NCBI GenBank assembly: GCA_041657845.1 | Contig: JBBABD010000008.1 | Coordinates: 1-40,724 of the forward strand | DNA length: 40,724 nucleotides | Source: Parcubacteria group bacterium | Lineage (GTDB): Bacteria; Patescibacteriota; Minisyncoccia; Moranbacterales; JAKLHP01 | Direction of reading: 5' to 3' | Shown: positions 22,102 through 30,767 of the stretch, one piece after another | Layout of the letters: each line of letters begins with the position of its first letter | Position numbering within the stretch: the stretch's first letter is position 1 | Program-made: the position numbers and the translations under genes | Notes under the pieces: generated by a model | Databases searched by the model: none | The model's input: only the letters and a program-made list of their open reading frames with translations | Told to the model about the DNA's origin: nothing

Positions 22102-23031
22102 ATGGAACCTAGAGGCAGAAATAAAATAATTGTAATACTTGGTCCAACTAGTTCCGGAAAATCGGAGGTAGCGATTAGGCTTGCCCGAAAATATGACGGT
22201 GAAATAATTTCCGCCGATAGCCGGCAAATTTATCGCGGAATGGATGTGGGAACAGGCAAGATTTCAAAAGCTCAGCAGAAATTAGCAAAACATTGGCTAA
22301 TTGATATTATTGACCCAAAAACTGAATATAATGTTTTCAAATTCAAGAAGGAAGCTAATTGCGTAATTAATTACTTACATAAAAAAAATAAAATTCCCAT
22401 AATTTGCGGAGGAACCGGATTTTGGATTAAAGCGATTGTCGATGATGTTGATTTCCCGGAAGTGAAACCGAATTTAGAATTAAGAAAGAGGCTTGAGAAA
22501 GAAAACACGGAAAAATTATTCAAAATGCTTCAGAAATTGGATCCGGAAAGAGTAAATAATATCGACGCTAAAAACAAAGTGCGCCTAATCCGAGCGATTG
22601 AAATTTGCAAAGCGATTGGAAAAGTTCCTCCTCTCCCCCCAACCCCCTCTCCCTCCGGGAGAGGGTGGGGTGAGGGAAATATCAAATACGATTTTATCCA
22701 AATCGGCATTGATATCCCTAAGGAAAAACTTCATCAAAATATTAAAAAACGTCTGGAAAAACGTTTTAAACAAGGAATGATTGAGGAGGTTAAAAAACTC
22801 CGAAAATCAGGCTTGAGCTGGAAAAAAATTCAATCTTTCGGACTGGGATATTTCTGGATTCCTTTATTTTTACAAGGAAAAATAGACAAGAAAGAACTTT
22901 TTGAAAAAGTTTATCAAGCGGAAAAAGATTATGCCAAGCGTCAAATGACTTGGTTCAAAAAAGACAAAAGGATTGTTTGGTTAAAAAATTATAAAGAGAT
23001 TGAAAAAGAAATTAAAAAAAATATTTTATAA
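22102..23031 (+). CDS. miaA: tRNA dimethylallyltransferase MiaA
   Basis: Adds a dimethylallyl group to A37 of tRNAs, producing the substrate for MiaB. The 309-residue protein has the P-loop GPTSSGKS at ~13-20, the DSRQIYRGMDVGTGK block, CGGTGFWIKAI near 115, and C-terminal QAEKDYAKRQMTWFKKD. The start ATG lies 28 bases inside the miaB frame, so the genes are translationally coupled. Between CKAIGK and YDFIQIGID it carries PLPPTPSPSGRGWGEG from an inserted GC-rich palindrome, in a region that is a variable loop in the family. Confidence 0.97.
   Translation: MEPRGRNKIIVILGPTSSGKSEVAIRLARKYDGEIISADSRQIYRGMDVGTGKISKAQQKLAKHWLIDIIDPKTEYNVFKFKKEANCVINYLHKKNKIPIICGGTGFWIKAIVDDVDFPEVKPNLELRKRLEKENTEKLFKMLQKLDPERVNNIDAKNKVRLIRAIEICKAIGKVPPLPPTPSPSGRGWGEGNIKYDFIQIGIDIPKEKLHQNIKKRLEKRFKQGMIEEVKKLRKSGLSWKKIQSFGLGYFWIPLFLQGKIDKKELFEKVYQAEKDYAKRQMTWFKKDKRIVWLKNYKEIEKEIKKNIL
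22630..22676. repeat. GC-rich palindromic insert in miaA
   Basis: Second copy of the 47-base palindrome, CCCTCTCCC-TCC-GGGAGAGGG core, in frame. Confidence 0.93.
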
Positions 23032-23038
23032 AATGATG

Positions 23039-23072
23039 AGAGCCGGAAAGTCAATGCTATTCCGGCTCTTTT
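23039..23072 (+). terminator. Terminator of miaB-miaA
   Basis: AGAGCCGGAA pairs with TTCCGGCTCT around a 12-base loop, followed by TTT. Confidence 0.85.
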
Positions 23073-23082
23073 GTTGTTGATG

Positions 23083-23307
23083 TTATCTTTCCCAATCCAC
23101 CTCTTGGTAAAAACGTGGATGAAGGAAAGCGCCTACTGGGATATTTGGATCCCCGCCGCATCCAGGACACAAACCACTTGGCATATCTTTTGAAGATACT
23201 GCTTTGAGCACGGATTCTGATTTTATCCAAGAAGAAAACCCTCCCTCGTTAACCAAAATTTCCCCGCACTTACATCTCGCTAAAAATTCCGGCCATTTTG
23301 CTGACAT
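23083..23307 (-). CDS. Small zinc-binding-like protein, 74 aa
   Basis: Starts at ATG 23307 behind AAGGAGGTG; an upstream GTG lies inside the SD. Four cysteines in two pairs (CKCGE near residue 12 and CPGCGGD near residue 47) suggest a zinc ribbon. The rest is short, with FSSWIKSESVLKAV between the pairs. I do not recognise a family. It follows another Cys-rich small protein by 12 bases; both have strong SDs. Confidence 0.7.
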   Translation of the reverse strand: MSAKWPEFLARCKCGEILVNEGGFSSWIKSESVLKAVSSKDMPSGLCPGCGGDPNIPVGAFLHPRFYQEVDWER

Positions 23308-23319
23308 AAACACCTCCTT

Positions 23320-23475
23320 TTATTCGTTATCTGATTTAGCTTTTTCTTTTTGTCTTTCTTTAATCAAGACAGCTATCCCGCAAAATTTCTCATCGCTTTT
23401 AAAACAAGTCCAATCGGAATGCGAAGGCACCAGACATCCATCTTTTTTAAAGGAGCAGAATTCTTCGTTATCCAT
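23320..23475 (-). CDS. Small Cys-rich protein, 51 aa
   Basis: Starts at ATG 23475 after an AGAGGTGAGG SD. The four cysteines (CSFKKDGC, TCFKSDEKFC) are spaced like a small zinc- or cluster-binding protein. Hydrophilic C-terminus. The longer frame to 23508 would begin upstream of the SD and is rejected. Family not recognised. First of two small genes on this strand, after the terminator of the CapA-like gene. Confidence 0.65.
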   Translation of the reverse strand: MDNEEFCSFKKDGCLVPSHSDWTCFKSDEKFCGIAVLIKERQKEKAKSDNE

Positions 23476-23514
23476 GTCCTCACCTCTTTTTAATTCTTTT
23501 GTTGTCAAAGAGCC

Positions 23515-23539
23515 AAAAAAAATCGCCCCATTGGGACGA
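23515..23539 (-). terminator. Terminator after the CapA-like gene
   Basis: TCGTCCC and GGGGCGA around AAT (one G-U), followed by TTTTTTTT on the minus strand. Confidence 0.85.
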
Positions 23540-23642
23540 CTATTACTTCGCTTTATTAAAAATTTCCAACTTTTTGATATGATTATTTCTGTTCATTTGA
23601 TTTCAGGCATTTTTTCTATCTTACTCTTCCTAATAAATCGTG

Positions 23643-24605
23643 TCAATAGCACTTCGTCTGTCCGTTTTTGTCCATAAACAAAGCTGTTTCTTGAAATTCA
23701 AGATTCTTATTATCAGGATTTATTTTTACTCTAACCGCCAATCCTTTTTGCGTTTCGGTACTGAAATATTGGTCAAAAATAAAATTTCCCAAAGAATAAT
23801 AAATTTTCTTTCCTTTATAATCTTCTGCGCTTTGAATAACATGCGGATGGGATCCGATAATTAAATCCGCTCCGGCATCAATAAAGCTATGCGCTAAATT
23901 TTTAATGTTGTCGCTGGGATTTTTTTCATACTCCTTCCCCCAATGCCCATAAATCGCAATAATATCAACTTTGCCGCGTATATTTTTTATATCATCAACC
24001 GTTCCTTCTGCGCTTTTGCCAAATTGATTGTAGCTGACAAATCCGATTTTTATTCCATTAATTTCTTTGATGATATAATTTTTTTCATTATTTTCCGGAT
24101 CGCCAAAATAATCAATATTGCTTTCTTTTAAATAATTTTCTGTTTGCAAAAGCCCGCTGTTTCCAAAATTTAGAATATGATTATTGCCGAGATTCACCAG
24201 CTTAATGTTTTGCTTGTACAAGGTTTCCGCTAAACTTTTGTCAAAAGTAAAAGAAAGATGTCCTTTTTCTCCGGGAATTGTTCCAACGCTTACTGATTTA
24301 TTATCAGTTATCGGACCTTCAAGATTTGCCACGATGAAATCACTTTCTTTTAGAAAACTGCTTATTTTCTCAAAAATAAAGTCGCTTCCTCTTTTTACTG
24401 CAATTTCTCTGATATATCTGTCAAACATTAAATCTCCGACAAATAGTACGGAAACTTCTTTTGTTACAATTTCTTGCGTTTTATTTAAAGCTTTTTCTCG
24501 TACTTTGCTAGCGCTATTATTTAAGCTAACACCAGAAAATGAGCAACCGGACAAAAATAAAGCCCCTGTTAACAAAACTGCTGTTTTTACTTTAAAATAA
24601 GTCAT
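23643..24605 (-). CDS. CapA-family lipoprotein (poly-gamma-glutamate synthesis-like phosphoesterase fold)
   Basis: A 320-residue protein with a lipoprotein signal peptide (hydrophobic segment, then LSGC with the lipidated Cys at residue 21). The body is a PGA_cap-type calcineurin-like domain: LFVGDLMFDRYI near 55, VANLEGPITDN near 92, NLGNNHILNFG near 140, and GSHPHVIQSAE near 252. Family members take part in capsule or cell-wall-associated polyglutamate metabolism or act as envelope phosphoesterases. The exact reaction cannot be assigned. A TATAAT (24637-24632) precedes the start by ~25 bases. Confidence 0.9.
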   Translation of the reverse strand: MTYFKVKTAVLLTGALFLSGCSFSGVSLNNSASKVREKALNKTQEIVTKEVSVLFVGDLMFDRYIREIAVKRGSDFIFEKISSFLKESDFIVANLEGPITDNKSVSVGTIPGEKGHLSFTFDKSLAETLYKQNIKLVNLGNNHILNFGNSGLLQTENYLKESNIDYFGDPENNEKNYIIKEINGIKIGFVSYNQFGKSAEGTVDDIKNIRGKVDIIAIYGHWGKEYEKNPSDNIKNLAHSFIDAGADLIIGSHPHVIQSAEDYKGKKIYYSLGNFIFDQYFSTETQKGLAVRVKINPDNKNLEFQETALFMDKNGQTKCY

Positions 24606-24715
24606 TCTTTTGGTTTAATTTTAGTAACATAATTATAGCAGATTATCAAAAAATGTCCTCGACAAGAGGTTTTTTCTATGATAAACTTGATTAGTAAATT
24701 AAGCTTATATCAATT

Positions 24716-25372
24716 ATGAATATCCAATATTACGGCCATTCTTGCTTTAAAATAACCACCAAGCCGGCTGGAAGGGCCACGGAGGACATTGCTATTTTTT
24801 TCGATCCTTTTGACAAATCGGTTGGTTTTCGTCCTCCTCAAGGACAAGCTGATATTGTATTCGTTTCTCACCAGCACCATGATCACAATAATATTGAAGC
24901 CCTAAAAGGAAATCCGATTATTATTGACACTCCGGGAGAATATGCCATAAAAGGAATAAACGCTGTCGGAATTGACACTTTTCATGACGCCAAAGAAGGA
25001 GCCGAAAGCGGAAAAAATACCGTTTTTACAATAGACTCCGAAGACATTAAAGTTTGCCACTTGGGAGATTTGGGAACAGAACTGACTTCAAATCAAATGG
25101 AAGAAATGGCTGTTGATATTCTTTTTATTCCAATTGGAGGAAAATATACTTTGGACGGAGAAAAAGCTGCAGAGCTAGTTAGAAAAATAGAACCAAAAAT
25201 TGTAGTTCCTATGCATTATAAAATGAACGGATCGACAATCGATATTGATACTGAAAAAAAGTTTTGCGATGAAATGGGAAATTGCCCAAAAGAAAAATCT
25301 TCTAAAATAAATATAAAAAAGAAGGATTTAGAAGATAAGAATATGGAAGTGATTATTATGAGCGTTGAATGA
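24716..25372 (+). CDS. Metallo-beta-lactamase-fold hydrolase (UlaG-like)
   Basis: A 218-residue metal-dependent hydrolase. The N-terminal YYGHSCFKI carries the first conserved histidine of UlaG-like proteins. SHQHHDHNN near residue 51 is the metal motif HxHxDH, and DTPGEYAIKG, CHLGDLG and VPMHYK supply the remaining ligands. Substrate unknown; relatives include L-ascorbate-phosphate lactonase and RNase-like enzymes. Its TGA overlaps the start of the next gene, suggesting coupled translation with the small membrane protein. Confidence 0.9.
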   Translation: MNIQYYGHSCFKITTKPAGRATEDIAIFFDPFDKSVGFRPPQGQADIVFVSHQHHDHNNIEALKGNPIIIDTPGEYAIKGINAVGIDTFHDAKEGAESGKNTVFTIDSEDIKVCHLGDLGTELTSNQMEEMAVDILFIPIGGKYTLDGEKAAELVRKIEPKIVVPMHYKMNGSTIDIDTEKKFCDEMGNCPKEKSSKINIKKKDLEDKNMEVIIMSVE

Positions 25373-25752
25373 AGCTTATGGATATAAACAAAAAAATTGA
25401 AGAAATACGCCAAAAGCCGGAACGCATTCGACTTCAATATGTTTGGAGCCTTGTTTCAATTTCAATGTTTTTTATTATAATAATTTGGATTTTTTCACTG
25501 GGAGAATCAATAAAAAAAATTCCAACGACAGACACCAGCGCTTTGCCTGACATCAAGCAAAATTTGGATGAAATGCAATCGCTTAAAGACACCGCTCCTT
25601 CAATCGATGAAATGGCCGGAGATGCACAGCCAAGCGAACTGCAAAATTCAACAAGCGGACAAAATCTAACAAATGAAGTGATCCAGCCAACTCAAAATAT
25701 TCCCGTTCCGCCAAACGAAAAATCAAACAAAACATTGCCCCCAAAACAATAA
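25369..25752 (+). CDS. Single-pass membrane protein, 127 aa
   Basis: Starts at ATG 25369, overlapping the hydrolase stop (ATGA). The basic N-terminus (KKIEEIRQKPERIRLQ) is followed by one strong membrane segment (residues ~26-44, WSLVSISMFFIIIIWIF). The extracytoplasmic tail is low-complexity, rich in P, N, Q, S and T. Probably an inner-membrane anchored protein of unknown role. It lies 20 bases before gyrA on the same strand. Confidence 0.8.
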   Translation: MKLMDINKKIEEIRQKPERIRLQYVWSLVSISMFFIIIIWIFSLGESIKKIPTTDTSALPDIKQNLDEMQSLKDTAPSIDEMAGDAQPSELQNSTSGQNLTNEVIQPTQNIPVPPNEKSNKTLPPKQ

Positions 25753-25772
25753 AAAGATAATTAACAATCATT

Positions 25773-28226
25773 ATGAAAGAAGAGATAAGGGAGAAAAAAC
25801 CGGAAAATATCCAACCTCGCCAAATAGTCGAAGAAGTTCAGCAGTCATATCTGGATTATGCAATGAGCGTCATCGTTGCTCGCGCCCTTCCAGACGTCAG
25901 AGATGGCCTGAAACCAGTCCACCGAAGAATTCTCTATTCAATGTGGAGTACTGGACTTCGCGCCAGCGCCAAATTTAGAAAATCCGCTACCGTCGTTGGA
26001 GAAGTGCTGGGAAAATATCATCCGCACGGAGACAGCGCGGTCTATGAATCAATGGTTCGCTTGGCCCAAGATTTTTCAATGCGATATCCATTGGTTTGGG
26101 GACAAGGAAATTTTGGATCAATGGATGGAGATAGTCCTGCTGCCTACCGTTATACCGAAGCGAAGCTCCGACCCATCGCGGAAGAAATGCTTTTTGATAT
26201 TGAAAAAGAAACAGTTGATTTCATCCCTACTTTTGACGGAACTCACCAAGAGCCGGTCGTTCTTCCCGCTAAACTTCCCCAACTTCTTCTTAATGGAACG
26301 ATGGGAATTGCCGTCGGAATGGCCACCAATATTCCTCCCCACAATCTCAATGAACTGGCTGATGCTATCACCCTTCTTATTGATAACCCAGAAGCCACTA
26401 TTGATGATTTGATGAACTTTGTGAAAGGTCCGGATTTTCCAACTGGAGGAATAATTTATAACGCCCGAGAAATCAAAGAAGCTTACTCGATGGGAAAAGG
26501 AAAAATTGTTACTCGAGGAAAAGCCGATATTGTTGAAACCAAAAGCGGAAGTTTCCAAATTATCATTTCGGAGATAACTTATGCTACCAACAAAGCAACG
26601 ATGATCACTAAGATTGCCGATTTAGTTAAGGAAGGAAAACTTCAAGGGATTAAAGATCTTCGCGATGAATCCGATAAAGACGGAGTGAGAATTGTAATTG
26701 AGCTAAAAAAAGACGCTTACCCGCAAAAAATTCTCAATAGTTTGTATTCTAATACCGATCTTCAGAAAAATTTTAATCTTAATATGCTAGCCTTAGTTAA
26801 TGGCATTGAGCCACAAATTCTCAACTTAAAAGCAATTCTAGAACATTTTATCAAACACCGACAAATTGTCATTACCCGAAGAACGAAGTTTGATCTTCAA
26901 AAAGCCAAAGATCGAGCTCATATTCTTGAAGGACTCAAAAAAGCGCTGGATCATATTGACGCCATAATTGAAACTATCAAAAAATCCGCCACCAAGGAAA
27001 TTGCTCACGATAATTTGATGAAAAAATTCAAGCTTTCCGACAAGCAATCAACGGCTATTTTGGAAATGAAGCTCCAAACCTTGGCGGGATTGGAAAGAAA
27101 GAAAATCGAAGATGAACTTAAGGAAAAGAAAAATATTATTGCTGATCTCGAAGACCTTCTGAAAAGCACCAAAAAAATATTAGGAATAGTGAAAAAAGAA
27201 GTTATTGAAATCAGAGAAAAATATGGGGACGAAAGAAAAACTAGAGTAATCAAAGGCGGGATTGGAGAATTCAAGCAGGAGGATCTGATTCCAAATGAAG
27301 AAGCTATTATTACTATGACTCAAGACGGATATATCAAAAGAATGGATCCGAATACTTATAAAGTTCAAAAGAGAGGCGGAAAAGGAGTAATTGGCGCTAC
27401 TACCAAAGAAGGCGATTTGATTGAACAAGTTACCAGCGTGATGACTCATGACAACTTGATGTTCTTCACTAATACTGGAAAAGTTTTTCAGACTAAAGCT
27501 TATGAAATTCCATTTTCCCAAAGAACCGCTAAAGGACAAGTTATCGTCAACTTTCTCCAGCTTTCCCAAGAGGAAAAAATAACCGAAATGATCGCTTTCA
27601 ATAAGGAAGATGGCTATAAATTTTTCTTTATGACTACTGAGAATGGAACAGTTAAGAAGGTTAAAATTGAAGATTTTGAGAATGTACGGCGTTCCGGACT
27701 TATTGCCATAAAACTAGACGAGGGAGATACGCTTAATTGGGTGAAACCCACTACCGGAACTGACGAAATTATCGTAACCACCGCTCAAGGCCAAGCTATT
27801 CATTTTAAGGAATCAGACGTTCGCGCCATGGGAAGAAATGCAGCTGGAGTTAGAGGCATCAAGCTCAAGAAAGACGACAAGGTCGTTGGGATGGATTCAG
27901 TTTTCAAAAATCAAAAAGGAAACCAGATTCTCATCATTTCTGAAAATGGTTTTGGCAAGAGAACTGATCTTAAGTTTTACAAAATTCAAAAACGCGGAGG
28001 AAGCGGGATAAAGACTTCCAGTGTTACATCTAAAACCGGAAAATTAGTCGCTGCTAAAATGGTTAATGTTGATGATATTGAGGTTGATATGCTCATTACT
28101 TCCGCTCAGGGACAGATTATTAGAATTCCTCTCAAGAGCGTTTCAGTTCTAGGTCGCGCTACGCAAGGAGTCCGCATTATGAAGCCAAGCTCCGGCGACA
28201 AAGTTTCCGCTATGGCAGTGCTCTAG
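25773..28226 (+). CDS. gyrA: DNA gyrase subunit A
   Basis: Breaks and rejoins DNA in type II topoisomerase supercoiling. The 817-residue protein has the family N-terminus (YLDYAMSVIVARALPDVRDG), the quinolone-region helix GKYHPHGDSAVYESMV, and catalytic Tyr in AAYRYTEAKL near residue 125. The coiled-coil domain lies around 370-500. The C-terminal beta-pinwheel carries the GyrA box QKRGGKG near 531, which supports gyrase rather than topoisomerase IV. A second degenerate QKRGGSG lies near 737. Full length. No gyrB in the window. No SD. Confidence 0.97.
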   Translation: MKEEIREKKPENIQPRQIVEEVQQSYLDYAMSVIVARALPDVRDGLKPVHRRILYSMWSTGLRASAKFRKSATVVGEVLGKYHPHGDSAVYESMVRLAQDFSMRYPLVWGQGNFGSMDGDSPAAYRYTEAKLRPIAEEMLFDIEKETVDFIPTFDGTHQEPVVLPAKLPQLLLNGTMGIAVGMATNIPPHNLNELADAITLLIDNPEATIDDLMNFVKGPDFPTGGIIYNAREIKEAYSMGKGKIVTRGKADIVETKSGSFQIIISEITYATNKATMITKIADLVKEGKLQGIKDLRDESDKDGVRIVIELKKDAYPQKILNSLYSNTDLQKNFNLNMLALVNGIEPQILNLKAILEHFIKHRQIVITRRTKFDLQKAKDRAHILEGLKKALDHIDAIIETIKKSATKEIAHDNLMKKFKLSDKQSTAILEMKLQTLAGLERKKIEDELKEKKNIIADLEDLLKSTKKILGIVKKEVIEIREKYGDERKTRVIKGGIGEFKQEDLIPNEEAIITMTQDGYIKRMDPNTYKVQKRGGKGVIGATTKEGDLIEQVTSVMTHDNLMFFTNTGKVFQTKAYEIPFSQRTAKGQVIVNFLQLSQEEKITEMIAFNKEDGYKFFFMTTENGTVKKVKIEDFENVRRSGLIAIKLDEGDTLNWVKPTTGTDEIIVTTAQGQAIHFKESDVRAMGRNAAGVRGIKLKKDDKVVGMDSVFKNQKGNQILIISENGFGKRTDLKFYKIQKRGGSGIKTSSVTSKTGKLVAAKMVNVDDIEVDMLITSAQGQIIRIPLKSVSVLGRATQGVRIMKPSSGDKVSAMAVL

Positions 28227-28279
28227 ACAAAAATTCAATAATAGATTAGAATATAAATTCAATAATTTAATTTAATAGC

Positions 28280-28314
28280 AAACATTGGTTGAGGTGTATT
28301 CCCAACGAATGTTT
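28280..28314 (+). promoter_or_regulatory. rpsO leader stem-loop
   Basis: AAACATT pairs with AATGTTT, with inner GTTG/CAAC pairing and a GTATT loop, ending 12 bases before the rpsO start. S15 is known to bind its own leader in several bacteria; this hairpin is a candidate site, not shown. Confidence 0.5.
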
Positions 28315-28326
28315 CGCCCAAACGCT

Positions 28327-28596
28327 ATGGCTCTAAACCACAAGCAAAAAGACAAAGCGACTAAAGAGGTAAAAAGACACGAAAAAGATACCGGTTCTCC
28401 GGAATATCAAATGGCTCTTTTCACCGAAAGAATCAAAAAACTAACCAGCCACCTTAAGAAAAACGCCAAAGATTTTCATTCCAGGCGCGGACTTCTCAAG
28501 ATGGTTTCCAAAAGAAGAAAGCTGATGGAATACCTCAAAAAGACCAACGAAAAGATGTATAAAGCCACTATTAAAAAACTAGGGCTTAAAGGATAA
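28327..28596 (+). CDS. rpsO: 30S ribosomal protein S15 (uS15)
   Basis: Small-subunit protein binding the 16S central domain. From ATG 28327 the protein (89 aa) has normal length and the family pattern: DTGSPEYQMALFTERIKKLTSHLKKNAKDFHSRRGLL and RRKLMEYLKKTN. The frame extends 42 bases upstream, but that segment is the leader hairpin and does not match the family. No SD is present. A terminator follows at 28622-28654. Confidence 0.97.
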   Translation: MALNHKQKDKATKEVKRHEKDTGSPEYQMALFTERIKKLTSHLKKNAKDFHSRRGLLKMVSKRRKLMEYLKKTNEKMYKATIKKLGLKG

Positions 28597-28621
28597 ATCA
28601 AATTTCAATACTATGATATAA

Positions 28622-28654
28622 TAAAGACAGGCTTATTCCTGTCTTTATTTTTAT
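28622..28654 (+). terminator. Terminator after rpsO
   Basis: AAAGACAGG pairs with CCTGTCTTT around CTTATT, then TATTTTT. Confidence 0.85.
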
Positions 28655-28682
28655 TAAATAATTAAAGTCACAAATCTCTTGC

Positions 28683-28719
28683 AAATTTGTATATTTGTAC
28701 TTGATTTGTAAGTTTGTAG
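28683..28719. repeat. ATTTGTA heptamer array before the NYN gene
   Basis: Degenerate ATTTGTA / GTTTGTA units immediately upstream of the start codon; related in pattern to the ATTCGTA arrays at 37166 and 37694. Confidence 0.6.
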
Positions 28720-28721
28720 TT

Positions 28722-29219
28722 ATGGCGAAATTTTTAGAACAGCGGGTTGGCGTTTTGGTAGACATTCAAAATCTGTATTACAGCGCCAAAGTGCTTTATG
28801 GGAAAAAAGTTAATTTTAAAAAAGTTCTAGAAGAAGCAACATCGGGAAGAAAAATGATTCGCGCTATTGCCTATGGAATCAAGACTATGGAAGGACAAGA
28901 GGAAAAATTTTTCGATGCGTTAAACAAACAAGGATTCGAGGTAAAAACTAAGGATCTTCAAATTTTTCCCGGAGGACAAAAAAAGGGAGATTGGGACGTG
29001 GGAATTGCAGTTGACGCCATTAAGATGTCCAAGACTTTGGATGCAGTAGTTTTAATTTCCGGCGATGGAGACTACATTCCAGTCGTGAAATATATCCAAA
29101 ACACCACTGGCTGCCGAGTGGAGGGAATGGCCTTTCTCGAATCCACTAGTAACAAATTGGTTGAAGAACTTGATGACTTTACTAATCTTTCTGAAAACAA
29201 AAAGAAGTTTTTAATATAA
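28722..29219 (+). CDS. NYN-domain (LabA/DUF88-like) putative ribonuclease
   Basis: A 165-residue protein from ATG 28722. The PIN-like NYN fold is marked by VGVLVDIQNLYYSAK (first catalytic Asp), KKGDWDVGIAVDAIK (middle acidic pair) and VLISGDGDYIPVVKYI (distal Asp pair). NYN proteins are usually RNA nucleases in RNA processing. Length and domain fit a single-domain LabA-like member. The upstream in-frame extension is repeat sequence and is excluded. Single-gene unit with a terminator at 29237. Confidence 0.9.
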   Translation: MAKFLEQRVGVLVDIQNLYYSAKVLYGKKVNFKKVLEEATSGRKMIRAIAYGIKTMEGQEEKFFDALNKQGFEVKTKDLQIFPGGQKKGDWDVGIAVDAIKMSKTLDAVVLISGDGDYIPVVKYIQNTTGCRVEGMAFLESTSNKLVEELDDFTNLSENKKKFLI

Positions 29220-29236
29220 TCTTCATCGGGATATAG

Positions 29237-29265
29237 AAAACAGCAATCGATTGATTGCTGTTTTT
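29237..29265. terminator. Bidirectional terminator between the NYN gene and gatB
   Basis: AAAACAGCAATC pairs with GATTGCTGTTTT; T-run on the plus strand and A-run on the other side. Confidence 0.85.
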
Positions 29266-29286
29266 GTATTCAAGAAGATATGCTTC

Positions 29287-30756
29287 TTATTCAAGTTTGC
29301 TTTTAAGCAAATCAGCGGCAGTTTTTGGATTTGCTTTCCCTTTCGTTTCCTTCATCACTTGTCCAATAAGAAATTGGAACGCATTTTTTTTCCCGCTTTT
29401 ATAATCCTCAACAGATTTTTCATTATCCTTCAAAACTTTTTCTATTATTTTTTCGAGTTCGCCGTCGTCTTCCATCTGCATTAAATTTTTCTCTTCAATC
29501 ACTTGCGACGGATCACTGCCATTTCGATACATCTCATTGAGCACTATTTGAGCTGCTGAAGAATTAATTTTCCCCGAAGCGATAAAACCAATAAATTCAG
29601 CATAATTTTCCGGAGTGATTTCAATATCCCAAATGCTTTCGTTATGTTCAACCAGATGTTTGCGAAGCTCGGTAATAATATAATTGGCTGATAATTTTAC
29701 TGCTTTATCTTTAGAAATTTCAAATTCTTGCGAATCTATTTTTTCTTGAAGTTCGCAAACGACTTTTTCGAAATAATCCGCCAGATCTTTTTCGGTCGTC
29801 AAAATTTCAATATCCTTTTTCGGAAGACTAAATTCCCCTTCAAATCTCCTGGCTTTGGCTTCGGGAAGTTCCGGAAGTTTTCTTCTGATTTCTTCGATAT
29901 ATTTTTCAGTAAATTCAAAAGGAGGGATATCCGGCTCCGGAAAATAGCGGTAATCATGCGCCGATTCTTTTTTTCTTTGAGAAACAGTGGCACTGCGATT
30001 GCTGTCCCAACCTCGCGTTTCCTGAATTACTTTTTCTCCTTTTTCCAAGATTTCAGTCTGTCTTTTTATCTCATAATCGATCGCTTTTTCCACAAACTTG
30101 AAAGAATTGATATTTTTTACTTCCACCTTTGTCCCGCTCAGTTTTTCTTCTCCTTTTTTGTAAAGCGAAATATTAACTTCACAGCGCATATTCCCTTTCT
30201 CCATATCGGCATCGGAAATTTCAAGGTAACGGAAAATCTGGCGCAGCTTCTGGCAAAAAATCCTGGCTTCTTCGCCCGTTTCAATATCCGGCTCAGTCAC
30301 TAGCTCCATGAGAGGCACGCCAGCCCGGTTAAAATCAACTAGGGTATAATCGGTTCCGCTTGGATGAATCAATTTTCCCGTATCTTCCTCCAAATGAATC
30401 CTGGTAATTCCTACCTTTTTTTCATTAACCTCCAAATATCCTTTTCCGCAAAAAGGTTGATCGTATTGAGAAATTTGGTATCCCTTTGGAAGATCGGGAT
30501 AAAAATAATTCTTTCGGTCAAATTTGCTCTTGAGATTCAATTTACAATTAAGCGCCAGTCCGGCCAGTTGGACAAACTCTATCGCTTGTTTGTTGGGATA
30601 CGGCAGCGTTCCCGGCTGAGCAGTGCAAACCGGACAAATGTGCAGATTCGGCTCTTTCTCTTCACCTAATCCATTCTTGCAACTGCAAAACATCTTGGAA
30701 GCAGTCTTTAGTTCCGCGTGAACCTCCATTCCAATCACTGGTATGTATTTTGCCAT
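29287..30756 (-). CDS. gatB: Asp-tRNA(Asn)/Glu-tRNA(Gln) amidotransferase subunit B
   Basis: Phosphorylates and amidates mischarged Glu-tRNA(Gln) or Asp-tRNA(Asn) with GatA and GatC. The 489-residue protein has the family N-terminus IGMEVHAELKTASKMFC. Next come the zinc-type PNLHICPVCTAQPGTLP and the NYFYPDLPKGYQISQYD block, then the catalytic-domain motifs RIHLEEDTGKL and DFNRAGVPLMELVTEPD. The C-terminal helical/YqeY-like tail ends at 29287. Full length. gatA and gatC are not in the window. It lies 11 bases after the MazG-like gene. Confidence 0.97.
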   Translation of the reverse strand: MAKYIPVIGMEVHAELKTASKMFCSCKNGLGEEKEPNLHICPVCTAQPGTLPYPNKQAIEFVQLAGLALNCKLNLKSKFDRKNYFYPDLPKGYQISQYDQPFCGKGYLEVNEKKVGITRIHLEEDTGKLIHPSGTDYTLVDFNRAGVPLMELVTEPDIETGEEARIFCQKLRQIFRYLEISDADMEKGNMRCEVNISLYKKGEEKLSGTKVEVKNINSFKFVEKAIDYEIKRQTEILEKGEKVIQETRGWDSNRSATVSQRKKESAHDYRYFPEPDIPPFEFTEKYIEEIRRKLPELPEAKARRFEGEFSLPKKDIEILTTEKDLADYFEKVVCELQEKIDSQEFEISKDKAVKLSANYIITELRKHLVEHNESIWDIEITPENYAEFIGFIASGKINSSAAQIVLNEMYRNGSDPSQVIEEKNLMQMEDDGELEKIIEKVLKDNEKSVEDYKSGKKNAFQFLIGQVMKETKGKANPKTAADLLKSKLE

Positions 30757-30767
30757 AAATTTTAATA

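Larger units (their letters stand above)
20700..22129 (+). pseudogene. miaB: tRNA-2-methylthio-N6-dimethylallyladenosine synthase MiaB, frameshifted
   Basis: Radical-SAM methylthiotransferase acting on A37 of tRNAs, after MiaA. The first part (from ATG 20700) has the MTTase domain with KTFGCQMNISDSE and NTCGVRQMAEDRV. It stops at TGA 21075-21077. The second part continues one frame over with the radical SAM motif CNNFCSYCVVPY and the C-terminal TRAM region. A 32-bp tandem duplication (21029-21104) causes the break: deleting one unit joins the parts exactly (...KLKISAQNN...). A GC-rich palindrome (21362-21408) adds PLPPTPSPSGRGWGEG in frame. The gene is inactive, phase-variable, expressed as two fragments, or misassembled. 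Confidence 0.9.

Noticed and set aside
29728..30303. Long plus-strand frame opposite gatB (and similar frames opposite dnaE, gyrA, thyX)
   Set aside because: They lie antisense to clearly conserved genes, have no family pattern and no start signals.
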